A stretch of 64,000 nucleotides of DNA from positions 496,001-560,000 of the forward strand of contig NZ_JACIEQ010000002.1 in assembly GCF_014196965.1 (NCBI RefSeq), in the 5' to 3' direction. The notes below the pieces were generated by a model. The model was not told the DNA's origin. It did no database searches and worked only from the letters and a program-made list of their open reading frames with translations. Both the position numbers and the translations under genes were made by a program. Shown here piece after piece: positions 43,603 through 53,270 of this stretch. Each line of letters opens with the position of its first letter. Positions within the stretch are counted from its first letter, which is position 1. This stretch comes from Actibacterium naphthalenivorans (GTDB lineage Bacteria; Pseudomonadota; Alphaproteobacteria; Rhodobacterales; Rhodobacteraceae).

Positions 43603-45050
43603 AGGCACTGGCCATTGATCAGGGCACCACGAGCACGCGCGCGTTGCTGGTTGATGCGGCGGGCCGGATCACCCCGCTGCTAGGCCTGCCGCACCGGCAA
43701 TCCTATCCGCGCCCCGGATGGGTTGAGCATGACCCCGAAGAGTTGATCGCCAACCTGCGCGCCTGTCTGGACGCCGCCGACGGGATCGCCGATCTGGCCG
43801 CCGTCGGCCTGGCCAATCAGGGCGAAAGCTGCCTGGCCTGGGACAGTCACACCGGCCGGGCCCTGGGGCCGGTGATCGTCTGGCAGGACGACCGGACAAG
43901 GGATCACATCGAAGATCTGCGCCGCGCCGGAGCCGAACCGCTTGTGCGCGACCGTGCGGGCCTGCCGCTCGACGCCTATTTCTCGGCCTCGAAACTGGGC
44001 TGGATCATGCGCGAGATCCCCCAGGCCGCAACGCTGGCCGCGCAGGGCCGGCTGCGGCTGGGCACCACCGATGCCTTCTTTCGCGACCGCCTGACAGGCC
44101 GGTTCGAAACCGACGTCGCCACCGCCTCGCGCACGGCGCTGATGAATCTGGCCACCTGCACCTGGGACACCGAGCTTTGCGCGCTGTTCGGCGTGCCGCC
44201 CGAGGCGCTGCCCGCGATCGGCCCGACAACCGGCGCGCTGGGGGCGCTCGCCTGCGGCGCGCGCGCGGTGCCGCTGACCGCCAGCATCGTGGATCAACAG
44301 GCGTCGCTTCATGGTCACGGCTGCCGCGACGCCGGGGATACCAAGATCACCTTCGGCACGGGCGCCTTCGCCCTCAGCGTGTCCGGCCCTGCCCTGCACC
44401 GGCCAGAGGACGGGCCGTTGCCCACCGTCGCCTGGCAAAAGGCCGGGGCGGCGCCTGTCTATGCGCTGGATGGCGGCGTCTATGCCGCGTCTGCGGCGGT
44501 GAACTGGGCGCGCGGCCTCGGGCTGTTCGCCGATTTCGCCGAGATCGACGATTTCACCACCCCGCCCGCCATCGGCCGCGGCCTTGTGTTTGTGCCGGCG
44601 CTGGCCGGTCTGGCCTGCCCGCACTGGGATCGCCGCGCGCGGGGCGCCTGGATGGGGCTGTCGCTGGACACCGGACCGCGCGACATGATGCAGGCCGTGC
44701 TGGAGGGCGTGGCCTTTCGCACCGCTCAGGTCGTCGCGGCGATCGCGCGCCATCAGCCGGTCGGCGCCCCGATCCCGATCGACGGCGGGATGACCGCCAA
44801 TCGCTATTTCTGCCAGTTTCTGGCCGACACGCTGGGGCGGGAGCTGATCGTTTCGGACGCCCCCGAGCTGACCGCCGTCGGCGCGGCCACCCTGGCGGCC
44901 GAAGCCGCCGGCCAGCCGGTCGCGGCAAATGCCACGGGCCGCAGGATCACCCCGCGCGCCCAGCCGCCCGGCTTCGGCCATGCCTTCGATGCCGCCTGCG
45001 CGATGGTGCGGGGTTTCGGCGCCGGTGGAACCGGCGAAGACGCATCCTGA
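43599..45050 (+). CDS. FGGY-family kinase, glycerol kinase-like
   Basis: A 483-residue sugar kinase. Key parts: AIDQGTTSTRALLVDAAG phosphate loop, WVEHDPEEL, VIVWQDDRTRD, ITFGTGAFALSVSG adenosine-side loop, and IDGGMTANRYFCQFLADTLG. These are the glycerol kinase signatures, though it is slightly shorter than E. coli GlpK. It would make glycerol 3-phosphate, which the upstream dehydrogenase oxidises to DHAP. Erythritol or another polyol is an alternative substrate. Confidence 0.85.
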   Translation: MKALAIDQGTTSTRALLVDAAGRITPLLGLPHRQSYPRPGWVEHDPEELIANLRACLDAADGIADLAAVGLANQGESCLAWDSHTGRALGPVIVWQDDRTRDHIEDLRRAGAEPLVRDRAGLPLDAYFSASKLGWIMREIPQAATLAAQGRLRLGTTDAFFRDRLTGRFETDVATASRTALMNLATCTWDTELCALFGVPPEALPAIGPTTGALGALACGARAVPLTASIVDQQASLHGHGCRDAGDTKITFGTGAFALSVSGPALHRPEDGPLPTVAWQKAGAAPVYALDGGVYAASAAVNWARGLGLFADFAEIDDFTTPPAIGRGLVFVPALAGLACPHWDRRARGAWMGLSLDTGPRDMMQAVLEGVAFRTAQVVAAIARHQPVGAPIPIDGGMTANRYFCQFLADTLGRELIVSDAPELTAVGAATLAAEAAGQPVAANATGRRITPRAQPPGFGHAFDAACAMVRGFGAGGTGEDAS

Positions 45051-45206
45051 CACCACGGCCCCCGCCGATCTTGCGGTCATTGCGGATTGATCGCACCGGT
45101 TTCACCTGTTTCGCCCCCCAATTGTCTTTTTTTCAACAAGGAATGGCGTTAAGTTTTCAGACATAGGACCACTGCTTTTCCCACGACTGTTTTTGAGGGT
45201 GAAATC

Positions 45207-45980
45207 GTGAAATGTGTAATTCTGGCAGGCGGCTACGGAACCCGCCTGAGCGAAGAAACCACGCGCATTCCCAAGCCGATGGTTCAGATCGGAGGCCGAC
45301 CGATCCTTTGGCATATCATGAAGATCTACGGCCATTGGGGCGTCACCGATTTCATCATATGCCTTGGCTACAAGGGATATGTGATCAAGGAATATTTCGC
45401 GAACTATCATCTTCACGTCAGCGATGCCGTCTTCGACCTGGCCAATGGCCGCACCGAGATCATTCAGAACCACGCGGAACCCTGGCGGGTGACGCTGGTC
45501 GACACCGGCGAGGACAGCATGACCGGCGGCCGTCTGCGGCGGGTGATGCATCTGCTGCAGGGCGAAGACGCCTTCTGCCTGACCTATGGCGACGGTGTCG
45601 CCGATGTGAACATCACCGAACTTGTCGCCTTTCACCGCGCCCATGGCAAAGCCGCCACCGTGACCGCCGTGCCGCCGCCGCGCCGGTTCGGCCAGCTTGA
45701 ACTTGCCGGCGAGACGGTCACGACCTTTTCGGAAAAACCCGTGGGCGAAGGCGGGCTGATCAACGGCGGCTTCTTTGTTCTGTCGCCCACGGTGGCCGAG
45801 CTTCTGCCCTCGGATCAGACCGTGTGGGAGCATGAGCCGCTGCGCACCCTTGCCGAGACGGATCAGTTGCAGGCCCACCGCCATTCCGGGTTCTGGCAGC
45901 CGATGGACACGCTGCGCGACGCGAATTACCTGAACGAGCTGTGGGACAGCGGCCAGGCCCCCTGGAAGCTTTGGCAATGA
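45207..45980 (+). CDS. rfbF: Glucose-1-phosphate cytidylyltransferase RfbF
   Basis: A 257-residue nucleotidyltransferase of the standard RfbF length, making CDP-glucose. Signatures: VILAGGYGTRLSEETTRIPKPM at the N-terminus, AFCLTYGDGVADVN with the catalytic Asp, GLINGGFFVLSP and SGFWQPMDTLRDANYL. The GTG start follows a GAGGGTG ribosome binding site. First gene of a glycan cluster; its stop overlaps rfbG by ATGA. Confidence 0.95.
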   Translation: MKCVILAGGYGTRLSEETTRIPKPMVQIGGRPILWHIMKIYGHWGVTDFIICLGYKGYVIKEYFANYHLHVSDAVFDLANGRTEIIQNHAEPWRVTLVDTGEDSMTGGRLRRVMHLLQGEDAFCLTYGDGVADVNITELVAFHRAHGKAATVTAVPPPRRFGQLELAGETVTTFSEKPVGEGGLINGGFFVLSPTVAELLPSDQTVWEHEPLRTLAETDQLQAHRHSGFWQPMDTLRDANYLNELWDSGQAPWKLWQ

Positions 45981-47053
45981 CACCTGACTTCTGGCAGGAT
46001 CGCCGCGTTTTGATCACCGGACATACCGGGTTCAAGGGGGCTTGGCTTGCGGCCTGGCTCGACATGCTGAAGGCGCACATCAGCGGCTTTGCCCTTGCCC
46101 CCGAAGGCCTGCCCAATCTGTGGTCCTTGCTGGCGCTGGACGACCGCATCGCCCAGACCATCGCCGACATCAACGACGAGGCCGCGCTGGACGCGGCACT
46201 GGCCCGTGACAGGCCGGAAATCGTGTTTCACTTCGCGGCGCAATCGCTTGTGCGCCGGTCCTATCACCTTCCGGTCGAAACCTTTGCCGCCAATGTACTG
46301 GGCGTGGTGTCCTTGCTGCAGGCCGTCGCCCGGGCGCCGTCGGTGCGGGCGGTCGTTATCGCCACCTCCGACAAATGCTATGAAAACCTCGAGCGCGCCG
46401 AGCCCTACACCGAAGCGGACAGGTTCGGCGGGCGCGACCCCTATTCCGCCTCCAAGGGGTGCGCGGAAATAGCCGCCGCCGCGATGCGTCAGAGCTTTTT
46501 CCAACCCCATGCGCCCGAAGGCCACCCTGCCCGGATCGCCACGGTGCGGGCCGGAAACGTGATCGGCGGCGGCGACTGGTCCGAAGACCGGCTGGTGCCC
46601 GACATCATCCGCGGCTGTCTGGGGCCTGAACAGCGCGCCGTCATCCGCGCGCCCCGCTCGATCCGCCCGTGGCAGCATGTTCTGGAACCGCTGGCCGGGT
46701 ATATGGCACTGGCCGAAAAGCTGCACTCCGGCGAGGAAGGCTTTGACAGCGGCTGGAATTTCGGCCCCGGCGCGGAAAACGAACGGCCCGTGATCGCGCT
46801 TGCCCGGGGCCTGGTCGAAACGCTGGGGCGGGGCCGGCTGGAGGTTGTCGAAAACCCCAACGCCCCGCATGAGGCCAGAATTCTTCGCCTGGACGCCAGC
46901 AAGGCACAGCGGCAACTGGGCTGGACGCCCACTCTCGACTTTTCGCAAACGCTTTCCATGACGGCGGATTGGTACGCCCGTTGGGCCGCGGGCGCGCAGG
47001 CCGCCGACGTGACACGCCAGCAGATTCGGGCCTTCACGCAAAAAGGTATATGA
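45977..47053 (+). CDS. rfbG: CDP-glucose 4,6-dehydratase RfbG
   Basis: A 358-residue SDR-family dehydratase converting CDP-glucose to CDP-4-keto-6-deoxyglucose. It shows the NAD loop ITGHTGFKGAWLAAW, VFHFAAQSLVRRSY, TSDKCYEN, and the catalytic Tyr/Lys in DPYSASKGCAE; RPWQHVLEPLAGYM is family-specific. The longer in-frame start lies inside rfbF and was rejected. No rfbH (C3-dehydratase) follows, so the pathway does not go to 3,6-dideoxy sugars here. Confidence 0.95.
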   Translation: MTPDFWQDRRVLITGHTGFKGAWLAAWLDMLKAHISGFALAPEGLPNLWSLLALDDRIAQTIADINDEAALDAALARDRPEIVFHFAAQSLVRRSYHLPVETFAANVLGVVSLLQAVARAPSVRAVVIATSDKCYENLERAEPYTEADRFGGRDPYSASKGCAEIAAAAMRQSFFQPHAPEGHPARIATVRAGNVIGGGDWSEDRLVPDIIRGCLGPEQRAVIRAPRSIRPWQHVLEPLAGYMALAEKLHSGEEGFDSGWNFGPGAENERPVIALARGLVETLGRGRLEVVENPNAPHEARILRLDASKAQRQLGWTPTLDFSQTLSMTADWYARWAAGAQAADVTRQQIRAFTQKGI

Positions 47054-47054
47054 C

Positions 47055-48299
47055 ATGACGGCACTCCCGCCCCCGAAATGCCGGCATTGCGGCGCCCCGC
47101 TGACGCGCAGCCTTGTCGACCTCGGCCTGTCGCCGCTGGCCAATTCCTACGTCCCGCCGGAACGGGCGGGCGTGCCCGACCCGATGTACCCGCTGCATGC
47201 GCGGGTCTGCGATGAATGCCTTCTGGTGCAGGTCGATGACGTCGTTCCGGCGGCGGAGATCTTCAATCAGGACTATGCCTATTTCTCGTCCTTTTCGGAT
47301 AGCTGGCTGGCGCATTGTCGCGATTACGCCGAAGCCGCCACCGGGCGGTTCGGTCTCGGGCCTTCCTCTCTGGTGCTCGAGATCGCGTCGAATGACGGTT
47401 ATCTGCTGCAATATTTCGCGGCGCAGGGAATCCCCGTGCTTGGCGTCGAACCGGCGGCGAACGTGGCCGCCGTGGCCGAGGCCAGGGGCATCCCCACCCG
47501 TGTCGATTTCTTCGGCAAGGCGCTGGCGGATGCGCTGGTCGCCGAGGGCATCCGGCCCGATCTGATCTGTTCGGCCAATGTGCTGGCGCATGTGCCCGAC
47601 ATCAACGATTTCGTCGCCGGCGTGGCCACGCTTTTGTCGGAGGATGCGGTTTACACGGTCGAATTCCCGCATCTGGCCAATCTGATCCGGGATGTGCAGT
47701 TCGACACGATCTATCACGAACATTATTCCTATCTTTCCCTCGTCGCGGTCGAAGGCATTTTCGCCGATGCGGGCCTGCGGGTGTTCGATGTGGAAGCCCT
47801 GCCGACCCATGGCGGCTCGCTTCGGGTTTATGCCTGCCGCGCGGCTTCGGGCCGGGCGGAACAGCCGGCCGTCGCGGCGGTGCGTCAGGCGGAACACGCG
47901 GCGCGGCTGGACCGGCCCGAAGGCTATGAAGGGTTCGAGGCACGTGTTCAGGCGGTGCGCGACGGGCTGCTGGCCTATCTGAGGGCGGCAAAGACCGAAG
48001 GCCGGCGCGTGGCGGCCTATGGCGCGGCGGCCAAGGGCAACACGCTGCTGAACTATTGCGGGGTCGGCCCCGAGTTGATCGACTATGTGGTGGACCGGAA
48101 TCCGGCCAAGCAGAACACGCTTCTGCCCGGCAGCCGTATCCCGGTGCGCCCGGTCGAGGCGCTGTCCCGGACCCCGCCGGATGATATCCTGATATTGCCG
48201 TGGAACATCCGGGAGGAGATCGTCGCGCAGCTGGATGATCTGCGGCAGAAGGGTGTGCGGTTCGTCACCGCGGTTCCCAAGATCACCGTAATCGGCTGA
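47055..48299 (+). CDS. NDP-sugar C-methyltransferase
   Basis: A 414-residue protein in three parts: an N-terminal zinc site with CxxC pairs (CRHCGAPL, CDECLLVQVDD), a SAM-dependent methyltransferase domain (VLEIASNDGYLLQYF, ICSANVLAHVPDIN, YHEHYSYLS with the likely catalytic His/Glu pair), and a C-terminal Rossmann-like domain (AAYGAAAKGNTLLNYCG, DRNPAKQN). This is the TylC3-type architecture, which adds a methyl branch to a carbon next to the keto group of NDP-4-keto sugars. It directly follows rfbG, whose product is such a ketosugar. Confidence 0.9.
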   Translation: MTALPPPKCRHCGAPLTRSLVDLGLSPLANSYVPPERAGVPDPMYPLHARVCDECLLVQVDDVVPAAEIFNQDYAYFSSFSDSWLAHCRDYAEAATGRFGLGPSSLVLEIASNDGYLLQYFAAQGIPVLGVEPAANVAAVAEARGIPTRVDFFGKALADALVAEGIRPDLICSANVLAHVPDINDFVAGVATLLSEDAVYTVEFPHLANLIRDVQFDTIYHEHYSYLSLVAVEGIFADAGLRVFDVEALPTHGGSLRVYACRAASGRAEQPAVAAVRQAEHAARLDRPEGYEGFEARVQAVRDGLLAYLRAAKTEGRRVAAYGAAAKGNTLLNYCGVGPELIDYVVDRNPAKQNTLLPGSRIPVRPVEALSRTPPDDILILPWNIREEIVAQLDDLRQKGVRFVTAVPKITVIG

Positions 48300-48312
48300 A
48301 GGGCGGCCCGGT

Positions 48313-49215
48313 ATGGCGCAACGCATCCTCGTGACCGGCGCGAACGGTTTTATCGGCCGGCATTGCACCCGTGCCCTCGCCGATGCCGGGTGGGAGGTGG
48401 TGGCCATCGGGCGGCAGGCCCGGCCGCAGCCCCATATCACGCGCAGCCTGCAATGCGACCTGCTGGATATCACGGCGGCCGGGGCGGCGGTGCGGGGTGC
48501 GGCGGCCAGCCATATGCTGCATCTGGCGTGGCATGACGGGCCGCGCGATCGCTGGACATCACTATCCAATCTGGATTGGGCGACAGCCACCCTTTCGCTG
48601 ACGCGCGCCTTCGCGGCGGGCGGCGGAGAGCGGCTGATCTTCGCCGGAAGCTGCGCCGAATATGACTGGCGCGCGCCGGTCCTGTCCGAGGCGACGACCC
48701 CGCTGAACCCGGCCAGCCTGTACGGCGCGGCGAAGGCCGCGACCGGCGGGCTGCTCCGGGCTGCGCAGGCGGCGCTGGGGATTTCGGTGGCCGAGGCGCG
48801 GATTTTCTTTTGCTATGGTCCGGGCGAACCGAAGGGGCGGCTGATCAGCGATCTGCTGGAGGGGCTGGCACAGGGGGTGCCCGTGCGCTGCACCGATGGC
48901 CTGCAGCAACGCGACTATCTGCATGCCGCCGATGTGGCCCGCGCCCTGACGCTGGTCGCGGGCGCGGGCATCGAGGGCGCAGTGAACATCGCCAGCGGCA
49001 AAGCCATCGCCGTGCGCGACCTCGTGCGGACAGCGGCCCGGCAGATGGGCCGCCCCGATCTGCCCGTTTTGGGGGCGTTGCCCCGCGCGGCGGATGATCC
49101 GGCGGTTCTGGTCGGCGATGTCGCGCGGCTGGGCGCGCTGGGGTTCAAGCCCGCCTTCGACCTTGAAACCGGCATCGCCGATACGATCGCCCGGTGGCGG
49201 CAGGATACGCCATGA
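48313..49215 (+). CDS. NAD(P)-dependent epimerase/reductase of sugar nucleotide
   Basis: A 300-residue extended SDR protein: ILVTGANGFIGRHCTRAL, ML-HLAWHD, the Ser in AGSCAEYDW and the Tyr/Lys pair in ASLYGAAKAATGG. In this position it most likely reduces the 4-keto group of the C-methylated CDP-6-deoxy sugar. Epimerase activity is the alternative. Stop overlaps gtrA by ATGA. Confidence 0.88.
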   Translation: MAQRILVTGANGFIGRHCTRALADAGWEVVAIGRQARPQPHITRSLQCDLLDITAAGAAVRGAAASHMLHLAWHDGPRDRWTSLSNLDWATATLSLTRAFAAGGGERLIFAGSCAEYDWRAPVLSEATTPLNPASLYGAAKAATGGLLRAAQAALGISVAEARIFFCYGPGEPKGRLISDLLEGLAQGVPVRCTDGLQQRDYLHAADVARALTLVAGAGIEGAVNIASGKAIAVRDLVRTAARQMGRPDLPVLGALPRAADDPAVLVGDVARLGALGFKPAFDLETGIADTIARWRQDTP

Positions 49216-49610
49216 AACGGATCGCCAGCGCCGCGCGCCATCAGACGATCCGGCGTTTCGCCCGCTTCGTGCTGGTGGGGCTGATCAACACGCTGTTCGG
49301 CTACGGGCTTTACGCCGCGCTGATCCTGATCGGAACGCCGCCGCAACCGGCGCTGTTCCTTTCCTTCTTCGTGGGGGTTTTGTGGAATTACTTCACCACC
49401 GCGCGGTTTGTCTTTCGCGTCGGCGGGTTTTCCCGGCTTCCGGCCTATGCCGCATGTTACATCGCCGTTTACCTGTTGAACGCCTATGTCCTGCATGGCG
49501 TGATCCGCGCCGGCCTTTCACCGCTGACGGCACAGGCGCTGCTGACACCGCTGGCGGCGGTTCTGACATTCGTTCTGGTCTCTTTCGTCATGCGCCCGCG
49601 TCCCGCCTGA
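49212..49610 (+). CDS. gtrA: GtrA-family membrane protein
   Basis: A 132-residue protein with four TM segments and GtrA signatures RRFARFVLVGLINTLFGYGLY and SFFVGVLWNYFTTARFVFR. GtrA proteins are proposed to flip undecaprenyl-phosphate-linked sugars to the periplasmic face. The other two members of a gtr set lie next door in convergent orientation, 8 bp away. Confidence 0.9.
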   Translation: MKRIASAARHQTIRRFARFVLVGLINTLFGYGLYAALILIGTPPQPALFLSFFVGVLWNYFTTARFVFRVGGFSRLPAYAACYIAVYLLNAYVLHGVIRAGLSPLTAQALLTPLAAVLTFVLVSFVMRPRPA

Positions 49611-49618
49611 CGCCGCCG

Positions 49619-51754
49619 CTATTCGCTGCATTCCCGGCGCAGGGTCGTGGCGACCACCGGCGTGCGATCGGGAAACGCGCCCAGCAACGCCTCGTTCCCG
49701 GCGGCGCCACGGTCGAGCGCATAGATCGTGCGCCCCGGCCGCAGATAGGGGTCATTCCGGTACATGGCCGCTTCCGCAAGCTCTTGGCAGGGCAGGAAGA
49801 CGATGGCCCCCTCCGGCCCGATCTCCGGCGCCTCGGGCATCTGATAGGCCGCGATAAGCCGCCCGAGCCCCGCCCGGGTGCTGTAACGCTCTCCCCCGCG
49901 CCAGCTGGTGGTGACGATGCCGCCGAACAGGCAACAAATCACGATCGCCGTCACGATCCGGTGCCGCGCGACGGCGAAGCCCGCGCCCTGCAGCCGGTCG
50001 ATGACCCCCGAGGCGCCCGCCACCGACAGGATGACGAAGGCGAAAAACGCACCGAACCAATAGCGCGGGCCGATATAGAAGGTCGCCGTGAACCAGTAGA
50101 AAAAATGCAGGCCGACAACGCTGGCCGCGACAATCAGCATAAGACGGTCGGGCCGCTGCGGCCGCGCCCAGAGCAGATAGCACCAGATCAGAATCAGCGA
50201 TCCGCAGGTCCAGCCGAACAGCTCGAAATTCAGAGAGCCGAGGCCGTTGGTCAGGTTGATCAGACCCTCGGCAAAGGAATGGCCATGCCACAGGTCCAGC
50301 GTGCCCCAGCCGCCCGGCGGCCCGATATCCTTGCCAAAACCGAACGCATTCGCCCCCGCGCCCCAGAGCGCGGCCAGATAAACGGTTTGCGGCGTCGCGA
50401 GCGGGTGCCCGGTGAAAACCATGTTATAGGGGAACAACAGCGCCCCGGTCGCGATACAGCCCAGGGCATAGCCGAAAACCGGCCCGTAGCGCCGCCGCTG
50501 CCCGAAGCGCCACAACAGCCAGATCCCGCTCAGCCCCCCCAGCAGCACGCCTTCAAGGGCACGCGTCAGAAACAGCCATCCCATGAAAAGCCCCGCCGCA
50601 AAGGCCAGGGCCGTCACGCCCGTTGCCCCGCTATCGGCCCGGTCGCGCGCGATGGCGAGCAGCAGCCAGGCGCCGAGCGTCAGCGCCAGGCACAGCGGAT
50701 GGGTCATGAGAGACGCCGACATCCCGAGCAGCCAGGGCGACGCGGCCATCAGCAGCGCGGCAAGATCGGCCTGCCCGCGCCCGCCGACACGTTTCCAGAA
50801 CCCGTGGCCAAGCCAGACCGACAGCCCGCCAAGCAACGGGTTGATCAACGTCGGGGCGCCAAGCAGCACCCCGATCGCAAGCACGGCCGGCCAGCCCGGC
50901 GCCGTCACCGCGTACCAGCCGCGGCCGTCCGGCTGCAAAAGGTAGTATTCGAAGGCGGGCGCGGTGCCTGCGGGCAGTGGCGGCGCCATCACCGCCCCGC
51001 CCGCGAAGGTGTGCGCCTGAAACAGATAGGCGGTTTCATCCTCGACGATCGGGATGCCTTCGAAAGCCAGCCAGGACAGCGCCACCGCCGCCATGAACAG
51101 CACGAGGGGTGCCACCACCGGAACGGCGTGTGAAAGACGCTCCGCCATGCGCGGGCCGGGGGCGAGCTGCGGCAGATCGGGGGACGTGACGATCGCCAAC
51201 ACGTTCAGCAGGCCGATCCCCGCGAAAATACCACCCGCAACGAGATGAAGCAGATAGCCCAGATAATCGCCGCGCCACATGAACCCCATGATGGATACGG
51301 TAAAGAGCCCGCTGAGCACGAACAGTGACACGAGTCTGAACAGGCCGAATGCGCCTATCACCTTTTGCAGCCGATCGCGTCCGGCCACCATCACCACCGC
51401 CAGCAGCGACAGCACACCCTGCGCGGCGATCAGCGCGAACAGGCATGCCTCGGCGATACCGTCGGGGGAAAGGTGAATGAACTGATACCACCCCGGATCG
51501 GTCACCAGAAGCTGCGCCGCGCCGCCCGCGAACAGCAGCGCCGTAAGGGCCCCTGCCCGCGGCGCATCAAGCCGTGCAAACGCGAAACCCAGCGTGCAGC
51601 CCAGCAAGACGCACAGCGCGAACCAGGTGCCCTTGTCCGGCGTGCCGCCGCCGGCGACGGCGGCGCCAAAGGCAGCAAGCGCGGCAACTCCGAACAGGGC
51701 TGTAGGCAGAAGCCGGCGGTCGGCGACCCCGGCCTGCTCGCGCCCGGCGTTCAT
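49619..51754 (-). CDS. Polytopic GT-C-type glycosyltransferase (GtrC-like role)
   Basis: A 711-residue membrane protein with 14 or more hydrophobic segments and a C-terminal soluble tail (about 615-711, with LPCQELAEAAMYRNDPYLRPGR). The first large periplasmic loop contains EGIPIVEDETAYLFQAHTFAGG; an acidic DE pair in this loop is the catalytic hallmark of GT-C enzymes that use lipid-linked donors. It probably transfers the flipped sugar to a surface acceptor. The start overlaps the GT2 stop by ATGA; upstream frame was rejected. Confidence 0.8.
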   Translation of the reverse strand: MNAGREQAGVADRRLLPTALFGVAALAAFGAAVAGGGTPDKGTWFALCVLLGCTLGFAFARLDAPRAGALTALLFAGGAAQLLVTDPGWYQFIHLSPDGIAEACLFALIAAQGVLSLLAVVMVAGRDRLQKVIGAFGLFRLVSLFVLSGLFTVSIMGFMWRGDYLGYLLHLVAGGIFAGIGLLNVLAIVTSPDLPQLAPGPRMAERLSHAVPVVAPLVLFMAAVALSWLAFEGIPIVEDETAYLFQAHTFAGGAVMAPPLPAGTAPAFEYYLLQPDGRGWYAVTAPGWPAVLAIGVLLGAPTLINPLLGGLSVWLGHGFWKRVGGRGQADLAALLMAASPWLLGMSASLMTHPLCLALTLGAWLLLAIARDRADSGATGVTALAFAAGLFMGWLFLTRALEGVLLGGLSGIWLLWRFGQRRRYGPVFGYALGCIATGALLFPYNMVFTGHPLATPQTVYLAALWGAGANAFGFGKDIGPPGGWGTLDLWHGHSFAEGLINLTNGLGSLNFELFGWTCGSLILIWCYLLWARPQRPDRLMLIVAASVVGLHFFYWFTATFYIGPRYWFGAFFAFVILSVAGASGVIDRLQGAGFAVARHRIVTAIVICCLFGGIVTTSWRGGERYSTRAGLGRLIAAYQMPEAPEIGPEGAIVFLPCQELAEAAMYRNDPYLRPGRTIYALDRGAAGNEALLGAFPDRTPVVATTLRRECSE

Positions 51755-52752
51755 GCCTTTGCCCCGACGGAGCGAGGCGCGCGCCCCGCCTCGGCGCCCG
51801 CGACGTTGATCGTCTCTTTCTCGATCACCAAAGGCCCGCGGCGGACCTGGCTGTGGATCGAGGTCACGTATTCCCCCAGCATCCCGATGAAGAAAAGCTG
51901 AATGCCCGACAGAAAGAACAGCGCCACGATGATGGTCGTCGTCCCGCGTGGTGCGGCGGTATCGGACAGGAAATAGGCGATCACGGAAAACAGCGCGAAC
52001 AGCACGCACAAGATCGAAATCGCGATGCCGGCGAAGGTGCACATCCGCAGCGGCGCGCGGGTGAAGGCGAAGATGCCGTTCAGCGCCTGATCGACCAGCA
52101 TGAACACATTATGCTTGGAAATGCCCCGCTTGCGGGCCTTCCAGGTATAAGGGCGGATGATTTTCTTGAACCCGACCGACGCGATGATGCCGCGGATATA
52201 GGGGTAATGATCCTCATGCTTCAGCACCGCCTCCAGCACCTTGCGGTCGATCAGCTGAAACTCTCCGACATCCGGTGAAATCTCGAAATCGGACAGGCTG
52301 TTGACGATGCGGTAGAACGCCCAGCGACACCCCCGCAGAACAAGCGATTCCTCGCGGTCGGAGCGCGCGCCGGCCACGATATCATACCCGCTTTCCCAAA
52401 GCTGGACGAATTCCGGCAAAAGCTCCGGCGGGTCCTGCAGATCGACCGGCAGCATCACTAGGATCGCATCGCCCGTGGCATGGCGCAGCCCGTTGAAAGT
52501 GGAGCGAAAGACGCCGTAGTTCCGCGAATTCACGATAACGCTGACATCGGGATCGCTGGCGGCGATCTCGCGCAATATCTCTACGGTTCTGTCCGAAGAC
52601 GCATTGTCCACAAAGATGTGCTGCCGATGGTAGCCCGGAAGCTCGCGTTCGAAAATCTCTCTCACCGCGGCATGACAGGCCGCGACGTTGTCTTCTTCGT
52701 TGAAGCAGGGGGAAATGACCGAAATGGTTTTCACGTCAAACTCTTTGTTCAT
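51751..52752 (-). CDS. Family 2 glycosyltransferase, GtrB/DPM1-like
   Basis: A 333-residue enzyme: SVISPCFNEEDNVAACHAAV, HIFVDNASSDRTVEIL, the metal-binding PVDLQDPPELLPEF, and two C-terminal TM segments (FAGIAISILCVLFALF, TTIIVALFFLSGIQLFFIGMLGEYV). This is the architecture of GtrB-type polyprenyl-phosphate glycosyltransferases. It would load a sugar onto undecaprenyl phosphate for GtrA to flip. First of a two-gene unit with the GT-C protein. Confidence 0.9.
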   Translation of the reverse strand: MNKEFDVKTISVISPCFNEEDNVAACHAAVREIFERELPGYHRQHIFVDNASSDRTVEILREIAASDPDVSVIVNSRNYGVFRSTFNGLRHATGDAILVMLPVDLQDPPELLPEFVQLWESGYDIVAGARSDREESLVLRGCRWAFYRIVNSLSDFEISPDVGEFQLIDRKVLEAVLKHEDHYPYIRGIIASVGFKKIIRPYTWKARKRGISKHNVFMLVDQALNGIFAFTRAPLRMCTFAGIAISILCVLFALFSVIAYFLSDTAAPRGTTTIIVALFFLSGIQLFFIGMLGEYVTSIHSQVRRGPLVIEKETINVAGAEAGRAPRSVGAKA

Positions 52753-53270
52753 CCGAGGGCCGGAAACGCGGCCGGATTGCAATCAGGAGGGCCTCGCCCC
52801 GCGCGCGGGAATACCGGCCGGGCGCCGGAGCTATGATGGGAGCGTGTGTCTGGTTCCGATCAGATCGCTGGCACGGTGGCGGGAGGACTCGAGTCGCCGA
52901 CAGGGCTGTTTCATTCCGAAACCGCATGGCTGGCTCTGCCCGAAACGCATACATTCCGTCACCGTCCCGTCGGCCCAGCACCGGCCCGAAAGGGGCTGTG
53001 GCCGCAATATACAGGGTTCCGCCCTGTGATCTGACAAATAGCGACAAGCCCAGAGGCTTATCTGAAGCGGTTCAAAAGCTGTTTGGCTGGCAAAATGCTG
53101 GCTATGATATAATTCAAGGAACGCAACGCCGCCCCTTTGGCAAAAAATCCCATCTTCTTGCGCACAGGTCAAGCCCGGCCGCGCCCGTCACCTGCGATAT
53201 AGCCGCGCGACGGCCATGGCACGGCAAAGCTGATTGCCAAGCTCTGTGGACCCCAAGGTCGTTCAGGTGC
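52753..53270. other. Gene-poor interval between the glycan cluster and tRNA-Arg
   Basis: 518 bp with no supported gene; the open frames translate to compositionally odd proteins, one running through the tRNA. The part around 53030-53160 is clearly AT-richer than the flanks and contains a TATAAT (53108-53113) with only a poor -35. No direct repeat of the tRNA 3' end was noticed. Confidence 0.4.

Noticed and set aside
45020-45036. CGCCGGT/ACCGGCG stem inside the 3' end of the kinase gene as a terminator
   Set aside because: It lies within the coding sequence and no T-run follows.
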